Below, in pieces: positions 50,860 to 58,838 of a DNA stretch of 64,000 nt. Below the pieces are notes generated by a model, which searched no databases, was not told where the DNA came from, and saw nothing but the letters and a program-made list of their open reading frames with translations. Positions within the stretch are counted from its first letter, which is position 1, and the number at the start of each line of letters is the position of its first letter. The stretch lies in NCBI RefSeq assembly GCF_000716595.1, contig NZ_JNXC01000001.1:248001-312000 (forward strand), read 5' to 3'. Position numbers and translations under genes: made by a program. Source of the stretch: Saccharothrix sp. NRRL B-16314. Lineage in GTDB: Bacteria > Actinomycetota > Actinomycetes > Mycobacteriales > Pseudonocardiaceae.

Positions 50860-53271
50860 TCAGCCCTGGGCGAGGTCGGCGAAACGGCTGTAGTGCAGCT
50901 GGTGGGCGACGGTGATGGTGGCGGTGGGGCCGGCGCGGTGCTTGGCGATGATCAGGTCCGCCTCGCCGGCCCGCGGGTCGTCCCGCTCCCACGCGTCCGG
51001 GCGGTTGATCAGGATCACCATGTCGGCGTCCTGCTCCAGCGAACCGGATTCACGCAGGTCGGACAGCTGCGGACGCTTGTCGGTGCGTTGTTCCGGGCCA
51101 CGGTTCAGCTGGCTGATCGCGATGACCGGCACCTCCAGCTCCTTGGCGATGAGCTTCAGGTTCCGGGAGAACTCGGACACCTCCTGCTGCCGCGACTCGG
51201 TCCGCTTGCCCGACGACATCAGCTGGAGGTAGTCGACGACCACCAGCCGCAGGTCGTGGCGCTGCTTCAACCGCCTCGCCTTGGCCCGGATCTCCATCAT
51301 GGTCAGGTTCGGCGAGTCGTCCACGAACAGCGGCGCCTCGCTGATCTCGCTCATCCGCCGGGCGAGCCTCGTCCAGTCGTCATCGCTCATCCGCCCACCG
51401 CGCATGTCACCGAGCCTGATCCGCGCCTCGGCGGACAGCATGCGCATGACGATCTCGGTCCGCGACATTTCCAGCGAGAAGATCGCACTGGTCAACCCGT
51501 GCTTCACCGAGCACGACCGCGCGAAGTCGAGTCCCAGGGTCGAGTTGTGGGTCGGGATCATCGACCGGCCGGCGAGGTAGAGGTGGTCGGCGTTGTCCAC
51601 CTCGACGCAGCGCACCGGCACACTCGGGATCGGGCGGACGTCGACGATGAACCGCGACCCGGTTCGGACCGCGCTCCGGCTGCGCCGCCGTTCCTTGAGC
51701 ACCAGTCGCTTCCGCTCCAGGTGGAACACGTCGTCGTCGGTGCCGAAGGTCAGGACGTAGGCGGTGGAAGTGAGCTCGCCGCGCCCGCGAACCCGCTTGG
51801 TGGTGGTCGAGCACCGGTAGCCGAGGCTCACCACCAATTCACGGACGTCTTCGGCGAGGCGCCGGTCGGTCACCGCGAACTGCACGGACCCGCCGGCCGT
51901 CACCGTGCCGTCGGTGTCGAGCAGCCCCGCCAGCAGCGCCCGCCGTTGTGCGACGGATGCCCGCAGGTAAGTCGTCGGGATGTGCTTGTCCCCCAGCACG
52001 CCGAGGCCGCGCAGAAGCGCCTGCACCGGGCTCGACGTGGGCGAACCGGGAACGGGCAGCTCGATGTCGTGGAGCAGTCCGCCCCGAGGCACGACGTCGT
52101 AGCCCTCGGCCTCGATGTTCCACGCGATCTCGGGATCCGCCGCGGTGAACCTGGAGCTCGCGGGGTGTCCGTCACCCAACCACGCGCCGAGCGTGTACGG
52201 ACCGATGGGCAGCGACGCGTCCGGCAGGTCCAGCGGTCGGGTGGTGGACACCGAGTGGTTGAGCCGTCGGTCCGCCGTCTCGCAGCGCAGGCTCGCGGCG
52301 ATCTCCTGCGTCGTGCGGACACCACCGATGGCGCGCTGTCGCCCCACCTCGGTCTCCCGTGCCGAACGGCGTGACGCCCTGGTCTCGGTGAGCCACTGGT
52401 GTTCGCCATCGGCCACCAGCACCGAGCCGTCGGAGAACTCGACCTCGTAGCACGGCCTGCCACGCATCACCTCGGTCGCGGCCACCACCGTCGTGGGCCG
52501 GCCGTCGGCGCCGATGAGCCGGTCGCCCACGGCGACCTCGCCCATGGTCGTCCACCCGGTGGGGGTGACGAGAGGGGTGTCGAGCGCGAGGGCCTTGCCC
52601 ACACCCGGCCGGGCCGCGACGATGATCATCTGCCCGGGGTGGAGGCCGTTGGTCAGCTCGTCCAGGTCGGCGAAGCCGGTGGGGATGCCGAGGGACGAGC
52701 CGCCGCGCGAGGCGATGGCGTCGATCTCGTCCATGGTCGGCTGGAGCAGCTCCTCCAGCACCACGTAGTCCTCGGTGGTGCGGCGCTCGGTGACCTCGTA
52801 GATCGCGGCCTGCGCCCGGTCGACCACCTCGTCCACGTCGGCGCCCTCGGCGCCGTTGTAGCCCAGCTGGACGATCCGCGTCCCGGCCTCGACCAACCGC
52901 CGCAGCACCGCCTTCTCCGCCACGATCTCGGCGTAGTAGGACGCGTTCGCGGCCGTCGGCACGGTGGCGATGAGGGTGTGCAGGTACGGGGCGCCGCCGA
53001 CGCGCAGCAGCTCACCCCGGCGCTCCAGCTCGGCCGACACCGTGATCGGGTCCGCCGGCTCACCCCGCCCGTACAGGTCGAGGACGCAGTCGTACACGGC
53101 CTGGTGAGCGGGCCGGTAGAAGTCGTTGGGCGCCAGGACCTCGACCACGTCGGCGATCGCGTCCTTGCTCAGCAGCATCCCGCCCAGCACCGACTGCTCG
53201 GCGGCGAGGTCCTGCGGCGGCTGCCGTTCGAAGCCGGGCTCGGCCATGCCCCGGTCGTCCACCAGCGCCAC
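50860..53271 (-). CDS. dnaB: Replicative DNA helicase DnaB with intein
   Basis: 803 residues: N-terminal DnaB domain (about 18-120, PPQDLAAEQSVLGGMLLSKDAIADVVEVL), RecA-like motor interrupted by an intein after GVGK (226), and the continuation STLGLDFARS with FSLEMSR, VVVDYLQLMSS and AISQLNRGPEQRTDKRPQLSDLRESGSLEQDAD. Without the intein the protein is about 453 residues, normal for DnaB. It unwinds DNA ahead of the replisome as a hexamer; the intein sits in the ATP-binding loop and must be spliced out. The chosen GTG gives MALVDDRG; a GTG three codons and an ATG eight codons later are alternatives. It lies after rplI with a 412-nt gap full of DnaA boxes. Confidence 0.95.
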   Translation of the reverse strand: MALVDDRGMAEPGFERQPPQDLAAEQSVLGGMLLSKDAIADVVEVLAPNDFYRPAHQAVYDCVLDLYGRGEPADPITVSAELERRGELLRVGGAPYLHTLIATVPTAANASYYAEIVAEKAVLRRLVEAGTRIVQLGYNGAEGADVDEVVDRAQAAIYEVTERRTTEDYVVLEELLQPTMDEIDAIASRGGSSLGIPTGFADLDELTNGLHPGQMIIVAARPGVGKALALDTPLVTPTGWTTMGEVAVGDRLIGADGRPTTVVAATEVMRGRPCYEVEFSDGSVLVADGEHQWLTETRASRRSARETEVGRQRAIGGVRTTQEIAASLRCETADRRLNHSVSTTRPLDLPDASLPIGPYTLGAWLGDGHPASSRFTAADPEIAWNIEAEGYDVVPRGGLLHDIELPVPGSPTSSPVQALLRGLGVLGDKHIPTTYLRASVAQRRALLAGLLDTDGTVTAGGSVQFAVTDRRLAEDVRELVVSLGYRCSTTTKRVRGRGELTSTAYVLTFGTDDDVFHLERKRLVLKERRRSRSAVRTGSRFIVDVRPIPSVPVRCVEVDNADHLYLAGRSMIPTHNSTLGLDFARSCSVKHGLTSAIFSLEMSRTEIVMRMLSAEARIRLGDMRGGRMSDDDWTRLARRMSEISEAPLFVDDSPNLTMMEIRAKARRLKQRHDLRLVVVDYLQLMSSGKRTESRQQEVSEFSRNLKLIAKELEVPVIAISQLNRGPEQRTDKRPQLSDLRESGSLEQDADMVILINRPDAWERDDPRAGEADLIIAKHRAGPTATITVAHQLHYSRFADLAQG
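51544..52593 (-). mobile_element. Class 3 DnaB intein with LAGLIDADG endonuclease
   Basis: 350 residues (227-576 of the precursor), inserted inside Walker A of DnaB (GVGK|A...N|STLGL). Residue 1 is Ala, not Cys/Ser, so it cannot start splicing the standard way. The class 3 WCT set is present: W293 (GEHQWLT), C555 (PVRCVEV) and T574 in IPTHN, with final His-Asn and Ser +1. Two LAGLIDADG-like motifs (LGAWLGDGHP, LLAGLLDTDGT) suggest an endonuclease that may still home. Start and end were placed from the conserved splice blocks. Confidence 0.9.
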
Positions 53272-53395
53272 CGTGAGCTCACCCCATTCTGCTGCCGTGC
53301 GGATGTTGTACCCCGTGGGTCCGACAATTTCGGCTAGGCCACGCCCGGCGATCCAGCGACGCTAGAGCCACCTGGATGGCGTAGGCAAACGAGCC

Positions 53396-53619
53396 TGTGG
53401 ACAAGCCGGTGGACAGCTTGGGGATGGTCGCGCCGAGCTGACCACAGGCCTGGGGAAAGCTGTGGACAACCTGGGTACAACTCGGCCCTGAACAAAAGTA
53501 TCCGCAGGTCAAACCCTGTGGATAAGTTTGTGGAAAAGTAGTGGGTCACACCTTCGGCGTGTCGCGTGTGACCGTCGGCACGGCGTGTCGCGGTCCACCC
53601 GTCACAAGGGTTGTCCACA
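53396..53619. promoter_or_regulatory. Cluster of DnaA boxes between dnaB and rplI
   Basis: TGTGGACAA occurs at 53396-53404 and 53461-53469, TGTGGATAA (E. coli consensus, reversed) at 53517-53525, a weaker TGTGGAAAA at 53529-53537, and TTGTCCACA (opposite orientation) at 53611-53619. The 412-nt gap (53272-53683) contains these but no gene. Between 53490 and 53540 it is relatively AT-rich. It could serve DnaA-controlled expression of dnaB or titration of DnaA; it is not the canonical dnaA-dnaN origin. Confidence 0.75.
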
Positions 53620-53683
53620 GCCGAACGCACGAAAGCGCCGTCCGACCAGAACACCTGGTCGAACGGCGCTTCCGGTGGAAACG

Positions 53684-54139
53684 TCAGCCCGCGTTCGCGA
53701 CCTCGACGGAGAGCGACACGGTGACCTCCGGGTGGAGCCGGACGCTCACCGAGTGCTTGCCGAGGGTCTTGATGTGACCCGCGATCTCGACGGCCCGCTT
53801 GTCCAGCGTCGGGCCGCCGGCCGCACGCACGGCCGACACGACGTCGGACGAGGTGACGGAGCCGAACAGCTTCTTCGAGCCCGCCGCGGCCTTGGCCTTC
53901 AGCGTCACGGAGCCGAGGCCCTCGAGCGAGGCCTTGATCTCCTTGGCGTGGTCGAGGTCGCGGACCCGGCGGTTGTCCTGCGCCCGGCGGATGACCTCGA
54001 CCTGCTTGGCCGCGCCCTTGGTGGCGACGATCGCCAGGCCGCGGGGCAGCAGGTAGTTGCGGCCGTAGCCGTCCTTGACCTCGACGATGTCGCCGGGGCC
54101 GCCGAGGCCGGTCACGTCAGCGGTGAGGATGAGCTTCAC
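53684..54139 (-). CDS. rplI: 50S ribosomal protein L9
   Basis: 151 residues: N-terminal domain [36 protein letters not shown], long connecting helix, and C-terminal [14 protein letters not shown]. The GTG start (54139) has GGGGAGGG about 5 nt upstream. Last gene of the rpsF-ssb-rpsR-rplI operon, 16 nt after rpsR. Confidence 0.96.
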   Translation of the reverse strand: MKLILTADVTGLGGPGDIVEVKDGYGRNYLLPRGLAIVATKGAAKQVEVIRRAQDNRRVRDLDHAKEIKASLEGLGSVTLKAKAAAGSKKLFGSVTSSDVVSAVRAAGGPTLDKRAVEIAGHIKTLGKHSVSVRLHPEVTVSLSVEVANAG

Positions 54140-54155
54140 GATGCCCTCCCCTTTC

Positions 54156-54395
54156 TCAGCGAGCGGTCGAGGTGTAGGGCAGCAGCGCCATCTCGCGGGC
54201 GTTCTTGACGGCGACCGCGACGTCGCGCTGGTGCTGGGAGCAGTTGCCGGTGACCCGGCGGGCGCGGATCTTGCCCCGGTCCGAGATGTACTTCCGGAGC
54301 AGGGTGGTGTCCTTGTAGTCGATGAGGTTGGCGTTCTTGTCCTTGCAGAACGCGCAGACCTTCTTCTTGGGCTTGCGCACAGGCGGCTTGGCCAT
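54156..54395 (-). CDS. rpsR: 30S ribosomal protein S18 (Cys-containing type)
   Basis: 79 residues. [22 protein letters not shown] is the S18 signature; VCAFCK near the N-terminus and CSQH give the metal-binding C+ form, in which zinc is likely held. This is the housekeeping operon copy, between ssb and rplI. Confidence 0.95.
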   Translation of the reverse strand: MAKPPVRKPKKKVCAFCKDKNANLIDYKDTTLLRKYISDRGKIRARRVTGNCSQHQRDVAVAVKNAREMALLPYTSTAR

Positions 54396-54446
54396 GTGTG
54401 GACTCCTGGTATTACGCAGTGAAGTGTGGAGTGGACCGGTGCCGGT

Positions 54447-54944
54447 CTAGAAGGGGGGCTCGTCGGCGAAGCCACCGGAGCCGGCCGGGGGCGCGGAGCC
54501 CCACGGGTCGTCGGCCGGGGCGCTGCCGCCGCCACCGCGAGACTGACCGCCGCCGCCGAAGCCGCCGCCGCCGTCCCCGCGGCTCACCTTGTTGACCTTC
54601 GCGGTCGCGTAGCGCAGCGAGGGGCCGATCTCGTCGACCTCAAGCTCGATGACGGTGCGCTTCTCGCCTTCCTTCGTCTCGAAGGAACGCTGGCGCAGCC
54701 GCCCGGAAACGAGCACGCGCGAACCGCGGGTGAGCGACTCGGCCACGTTCTCCGCGACCTGACGCCACACGTTGCACCGCAGGAACAGCGCTTCGCCGTC
54801 CTTCCACTCGCCGCTCGCCTTGTCGAACGTGCGAGGGGTGGATGCCACGGTGAAGCTCGCCACCGCGGCGCCGGACTGGGTGAAGCGCAGCTCGGGATCG
54901 GCGGTCAGGTTCCCGACCACCGTGATCGTCGTCTCGCCAGCCAT
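54447..54944 (-). CDS. ssb: Single-stranded DNA-binding protein
   Basis: 165 residues: OB fold (1-110, [34 protein letters not shown]), a Gly-rich flexible linker ([18 protein letters not shown]) and the acidic C-terminal tip DEPPF that recruits replication proteins. It coats single-stranded DNA. It follows rpsF by 12 nt in the ribosomal operon. Confidence 0.96.
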   Translation of the reverse strand: MAGETTITVVGNLTADPELRFTQSGAAVASFTVASTPRTFDKASGEWKDGEALFLRCNVWRQVAENVAESLTRGSRVLVSGRLRQRSFETKEGEKRTVIELEVDEIGPSLRYATAKVNKVSRGDGGGGFGGGGQSRGGGGSAPADDPWGSAPPAGSGGFADEPPF

Positions 54945-54956
54945 GGTGAGCGGCTC

Positions 54957-55310
54957 CTAAGCCTTCTTGGCAGCCTTGACCGCGGCCTTGGCGGCGATCC
55001 TCGCCGCGACCTTCGCGGCCTTGGCGGGCTCGCGGCGGATGACCTTGGTCCGGAGCACCGTCTCCTGGAGGCCCAGCTGGCGGTCCAGTTCCTTCACTGC
55101 TTCCGGGCTGGAGATCAGGTCGAGGACGGCGTAGATGCCCTCGGGGTTCTTGTTGATCTCGAAGCTCAGCCTGCGCTTGCCCCACACCTCGACCTTCTCC
55201 ACGTTGCCACCCGTGGTGCGGATGACGTTGAGGAACGTGTCGAGGGACGGCGCGATCGTGCGCTCGTCGAGACTGGGGTCGAGGATGACCATCACTTCGT
55301 AATGACGCAT
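54957..55310 (-). CDS. rpsF: 30S ribosomal protein S6
   Basis: 117 residues: [57 protein letters not shown] and a Lys/Ala-rich C-terminal tail ([12 protein letters not shown]), as usual for actinobacterial S6. The ATG at 55310 is preferred; an in-frame GTG three codons earlier would leave only 3 nt after the Shine-Dalgarno. The mRNA leader carries an S6:S18-type structure that would sequester this Shine-Dalgarno. Confidence 0.95.
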   Translation of the reverse strand: MRHYEVMVILDPSLDERTIAPSLDTFLNVIRTTGGNVEKVEVWGKRRLSFEINKNPEGIYAVLDLISSPEAVKELDRQLGLQETVLRTKVIRREPAKAAKVAARIAAKAAVKAAKKA

Positions 55311-55322
55311 GAAGACCACTCA

Positions 55323-55365
55323 CCTCCTGTGGACTCGGCGGCCACGGACGTTCCGTGGCAGGAGG
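55323..55365 (-). promoter_or_regulatory. S6:S18-type autoregulatory leader of rpsF
   Basis: On the mRNA (minus strand): CCUCCUG pairs with CAGGAGG (which contains the Shine-Dalgarno AGGAGG), enclosing a hairpin CCACGGA-ACG-UCCGUGG and a 3' bulge CCGCCGAGUCCA. A hairpin and a stem flanking a CCG-containing bulge match the described S6:S18 recognition motif. Binding would lock the ribosome-binding site. The layout is seen directly; the protein binding is inferred. Confidence 0.75.
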
Positions 55366-55467
55366 GTCGTCGCGTCAGCAACTCCACGAAGGGTAACAGG
55401 CCCCGGACGTGCTCTTTACCTGGCCTCGGAGCCGACCGGGTGTTCGAGCCGGGTGTTCGAGCGGGGT

Positions 55468-56466
55468 TCAGGCCACCGCGCGCCGCAGCACCCACGTCCG
55501 CACGAGCGCGCCCGTCACGCAGGACAGCAGCAGCACGGCGAGCAACACGGGCGCCGCGACGCCACCGCCCATCCGGCCGATGCCGGGCAGCGCCTGGGCA
55601 CGGCCCGCGGTCTGCACGCCGTCCGAGTCGTCCGCGCCGGGCAGCCCGTGTCCGGGCCGGTAGCCGCTCACCCCGCCGCCGTAGCGCACGCCCGGTGCCG
55701 GCGCGTACCGGCCGGGGATGGCGAACGGCAGGGAGCCGTAGCCGAACAGCGGCACGCGGCCGAAGTTGCCGCCCCACGGGTTCGAGCCGTACAGCGGCAC
55801 GTCCAGCCGCCCGTCGACACCGCCGACCGGGGCGAGCGGGTCCTGCCGCTCGGTCGGGGCGCCGGGGTTCGGGGTGCCCGGTTCGCCCGGCTTCCCCGCC
55901 TGCGGCGGTTCGGTCGGTGACGGCTTGGCGCCGGGCAGGCCGGGGATCGCGCCGACGACCTGCTGCGAGCCGTCCGCGATCGCTTTCGACCCGTCCTGGA
56001 CGGGCGCGACGGCGGTGTTGACGCCCTGCACCGCGACGCCGCACAGCTTGGTCAGCTCGGTGCGCACGCCGGTGGAGAGGGTGACGATGATCGGCCCGAG
56101 CAGCGGCAGCTTGACCAGCTCGGCGTTGACCTTGTCCGCGATCTCGCCGCCGGTGATCACACCGGTGCCGGTGGGGATCACCCCGATCGGGATGGGCGGC
56201 AGGGCCGAGAACGCCTGCTGGAACGGGTCCGCGAGCGGCGGACCGAGCAGCGGGATGGCCCGGATCAGGTCGACCACCGGGTCGAGCACGGCGGTCGTGC
56301 TCAGCGACACGGGCGTGCCCGGCGCGCCCTGCACGGTGGTCGCGCAGCTGCCCACGACGACGGGTTCGGCCGCCACGGCGGCTCCGGACCCGGCTGCGGC
56401 CCCCGCCGCGCCGACCGCGAAGACGACGGCGCCCGCGCTCAGCAGTCGGGTGAGCCGGGTCCGCAT
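55468..56466 (-). CDS. Secreted or anchored protein of unknown function
   Basis: 332 residues: signal peptide (MRTRLTRLLSAGAVVFAVGAAGAAAGSGAAVAA), a first domain with hydrophobic helices (VVDLIRAIPLLGPPLADPFQQAFSAL, LVKLPLLGPIIVTLSTGVRTEL) and one cysteine pair (GSCATTV, LCGVAV), and a Pro/Gly-rich linker (TEPPQAGKPGEPGTPNPG). It ends with one transmembrane helix (about 305-325) and a basic tail. ATG 56466 has AGGAGG seven bases upstream. No family recognised; divergent from nfo, with a palindrome between. Confidence 0.7.
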   Translation of the reverse strand: MRTRLTRLLSAGAVVFAVGAAGAAAGSGAAVAAEPVVVGSCATTVQGAPGTPVSLSTTAVLDPVVDLIRAIPLLGPPLADPFQQAFSALPPIPIGVIPTGTGVITGGEIADKVNAELVKLPLLGPIIVTLSTGVRTELTKLCGVAVQGVNTAVAPVQDGSKAIADGSQQVVGAIPGLPGAKPSPTEPPQAGKPGEPGTPNPGAPTERQDPLAPVGGVDGRLDVPLYGSNPWGGNFGRVPLFGYGSLPFAIPGRYAPAPGVRYGGGVSGYRPGHGLPGADDSDGVQTAGRAQALPGIGRMGGGVAAPVLLAVLLLSCVTGALVRTWVLRRAVA

Positions 56467-56522
56467 GTCTGGCCTCCTGGCAGTGCCTGGTCCGGGTTCC
56501 GAACCGTGCGAGCACGGGTACC

Positions 56523-56534
56523 TACTTGCAAGTA
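56523..56534. promoter_or_regulatory. Perfect 12-bp palindrome TACTTGCAAGTA
   Basis: Sits between the divergent start codons of the secreted-protein gene and nfo. A dimeric repressor (TetR, MarR or similar) could bind; the regulator is not identifiable here. Confidence 0.45.
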
Positions 56535-56640
56535 ACGAGCGTAGGTGCTGATGGTGACGCGAACCACCCCCGCGCGGTGACATATTTCGTATCGGCGGCC
56601 GTCGGCGGTGCGTTGCACCGCCCGACTACCCTGCACAGTC

Positions 56641-57411
56641 ATGCGCATCGGGGCCCACGTCCGCGACGACGACCCGCTCGGCGCCGCGGTCGAGCGCGGT
56701 GCCGACGTGGTCCAGTTCTTCCTGGCCGACCCGCAGGGTTGGAAGGCGCCCGCACCACACCCGCAGACCGACGGGCTGCTGGCGTCCGACCTGGACGTCT
56801 TCATCCACGCGCCGTACCTGGCGAACGTCGCGTCGCTGAACAACCGGATCCGGATACCGTCCCGGAAGATCGTGCTCCAGCACGCCGAGGCGGCGGCCAA
56901 GGTCGGCGCCAAGGGCCTGATCGTGCACGGCGGCCACGTCACCAAGGGCGAGGACCCGGCCGCCGGCATCGCGAACTGGCGGAAGATGTTCGAGCGGCAG
57001 GCGGAGAGCGGCGGTTTCGCCGTGCCGATCCTGATCGAGAACACCGCGGGCGGCGACAACGCCATGGCGCGCACGTTCGACATGCTCGGCAGGCTGTGGG
57101 ACGCGGTCGGCGAGTTCGGCGCCGGGTTCTGCCTCGACACGTGCCACGCGTTCGCCTCCGGCGAGGACCTGGTCGGCATCGTCGACCGGGTGAAGGCCAT
57201 CACCGGCCGGGTCGACCTGGTCCACCTGAACAGCTCGCGCGACGAGTTCGGCTCGGCGCGCGACCGGCACGCCAACATCGCGTCCGGCACGATCGACCCG
57301 GAGCAACTGGTCGCGGTGGCCGCCGCCGCCGGTTCGCCGGTGCTGGTCGAGACACCGGACGAGGGCCAGGCCGCGGACATCGCGTTCCTCCGCGAGCACT
57401 TGGGCCGATGA
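56641..57411 (+). CDS. nfo: Deoxyribonuclease IV (apurinic endonuclease, Nfo family)
   Basis: 256 residues of the TIM-barrel AP endonuclease 2 family. Zinc-site motifs: FIHAPYLANVAS, IVHGGH, ILIENTAGGDNAMARTFDML, GFCLDTCHAFASGEDL and VHLNSSRDEFGSARDRHANI, the standard Nfo set. It cleaves DNA at abasic sites. The ATG follows TACCCT (56627-56632) by 8 nt, so it may be leaderless. The stop overlaps the next ATG by 4 nt. Confidence 0.92.
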   Translation: MRIGAHVRDDDPLGAAVERGADVVQFFLADPQGWKAPAPHPQTDGLLASDLDVFIHAPYLANVASLNNRIRIPSRKIVLQHAEAAAKVGAKGLIVHGGHVTKGEDPAAGIANWRKMFERQAESGGFAVPILIENTAGGDNAMARTFDMLGRLWDAVGEFGAGFCLDTCHAFASGEDLVGIVDRVKAITGRVDLVHLNSSRDEFGSARDRHANIASGTIDPEQLVAVAAAAGSPVLVETPDEGQAADIAFLREHLGR

Positions 57412-58817
57412 GCGTGACACGGGAGGTGGTGGCCGTGCCCGAGCGCGCGGACGCCGGGTCGCGGTTGCCGCGGTTCGGTCGGGTCGCGCTCGCCGCGGTC
57501 GTCCTCCTGTGCGGGCTGACGATGTTCGTCGGCTTCCTGAACAAGGACCGCTGCACCGGCCCGGAGTTCGACCAGTGGGGCCGCAGCGCGCCGGACTACG
57601 AGGAGCGCAACAAGGCCGAAGTCTGCTACTCGGACATCCAGCACCTGTGGATCGGGCGTGACGTCGACCGGCACGTGTTCCCGTACGTGCACGGCAGCAT
57701 CAACAGCAAGGGCGTGCTGGTCGGGGGCGTGGTCGAGTACCCGGTGCTGACCGGGCTGCTGATCTGGGCGGGTGCGATCTTCGCGCAGACCGACGCGGCG
57801 TTCCTGCTGTTCTCGGCGCTGCTGATGGCGCCGTTCGGGCTGGCCACCGGGTGGCTGCTGGGCAAGCTGAGCCGGTGGCGGGCGCTGATCTGGGCGCTCG
57901 GCCCGCCGATGGTGCTGTACGCGTTCCACAACTGGGACCTGCCGGTCGTGTTCTGCGCGGTGGCGGCGGTGTACGTCGTGCACCGGGGCTGGGGACGGCG
58001 TGAGCGTCCGTTGGTGGACCGCGCGGTGGCCGCGTCGGTGCTGCTGGGCATCGGGTTCGCGTTCAAGATCTACCCGGCGATCTTCGTGCTGCCGCTGTGC
58101 CTGTACGTGCTGACCGGCGGTCCCGGTGGGCGAGGGCTGCCGCGCGGGACGCGGTACGACTTCGTCGGCGCGGCACGGGTGGCGCTGGCGTCCGTGCTGA
58201 CCGTGGTGCTGATCAACCTGCCGTTCGTGGTGGTCGGGTTGGAGGGCTGGAAGGCGTCGTTCGCGTTCCAGGGCCTGCGGCGGGTGGACATCACCACGAA
58301 CTCGGTCTGGTTCTGGTCGATGCGCCCGTTCATGTCGGACCTGACCATGCAGACGGTGGTCGGCGTGCTGTCCCCGGTGGGGATCGTGGCGTCGTTCGCG
58401 CTGGCGTGCTGGATCGGGTGGCGGCGGTACCTGCGCGAGGGCACGTACCCGTGGGTGCCGGTGTCGGCGGCGATGCTGTGCGGGTTCCTGCTGCTGCACA
58501 AGGTGCACTCGCCGCAGTACACGCTGTGGCTGGTGCCGATGTTCGTGCTGCTGCGGGTGAACTGGGGTTGGGTCGCGGCGTACTTCGCGGCCGACTTCGC
58601 GATGGGCGTCGGCATCTTCCGGTGGTACTACGCGATCGAGTTCGGTGAGCCGTCGGGCATCTACGACGGGTTCTCGGCGCAGGCCGTGGTGATCGGCGTG
58701 TGGGGTCGTGCGGCGCTCCTGGTGGCCCTGTTCTTCGTCTTCCTCCGCTCCGAGGTCACTTTCAAGGACCGGAAACCCGCCCTCCGCCGACGTTCCGCTT
58801 CCACACCCGCCGCCTGA
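57408..58817 (+). CDS. GT87 (DUF2029)-type membrane glycosyltransferase
   Basis: 469 residues with about 11-12 membrane helices. After helix 1 the long loop carries CYSDIQHLWIGRDVDRHVFPYVHG, in the place of the catalytic acidic motif of GT-C enzymes, and VEYPVLTG follows. In mycobacteria this neighbourhood (Rv0051, next to ponA1 and rpsF) has a homologous membrane protein. It probably uses a polyprenyl-phosphate sugar to build wall polysaccharide; donor and acceptor are unknown. It is translationally coupled to nfo (ATGA). Confidence 0.85.
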   Translation: MSVTREVVAVPERADAGSRLPRFGRVALAAVVLLCGLTMFVGFLNKDRCTGPEFDQWGRSAPDYEERNKAEVCYSDIQHLWIGRDVDRHVFPYVHGSINSKGVLVGGVVEYPVLTGLLIWAGAIFAQTDAAFLLFSALLMAPFGLATGWLLGKLSRWRALIWALGPPMVLYAFHNWDLPVVFCAVAAVYVVHRGWGRRERPLVDRAVAASVLLGIGFAFKIYPAIFVLPLCLYVLTGGPGGRGLPRGTRYDFVGAARVALASVLTVVLINLPFVVVGLEGWKASFAFQGLRRVDITTNSVWFWSMRPFMSDLTMQTVVGVLSPVGIVASFALACWIGWRRYLREGTYPWVPVSAAMLCGFLLLHKVHSPQYTLWLVPMFVLLRVNWGWVAAYFAADFAMGVGIFRWYYAIEFGEPSGIYDGFSAQAVVIGVWGRAALLVALFFVFLRSEVTFKDRKPALRRRSASTPAA

Positions 58818-58838
58818 TCGACCAGGGGGTCGACGCCG

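Noticed and set aside
53272..53683. Possible chromosomal origin oriC
   Set aside because: No dnaA or dnaN next to it; only five or so boxes compared with the many expected at an actinobacterial origin.
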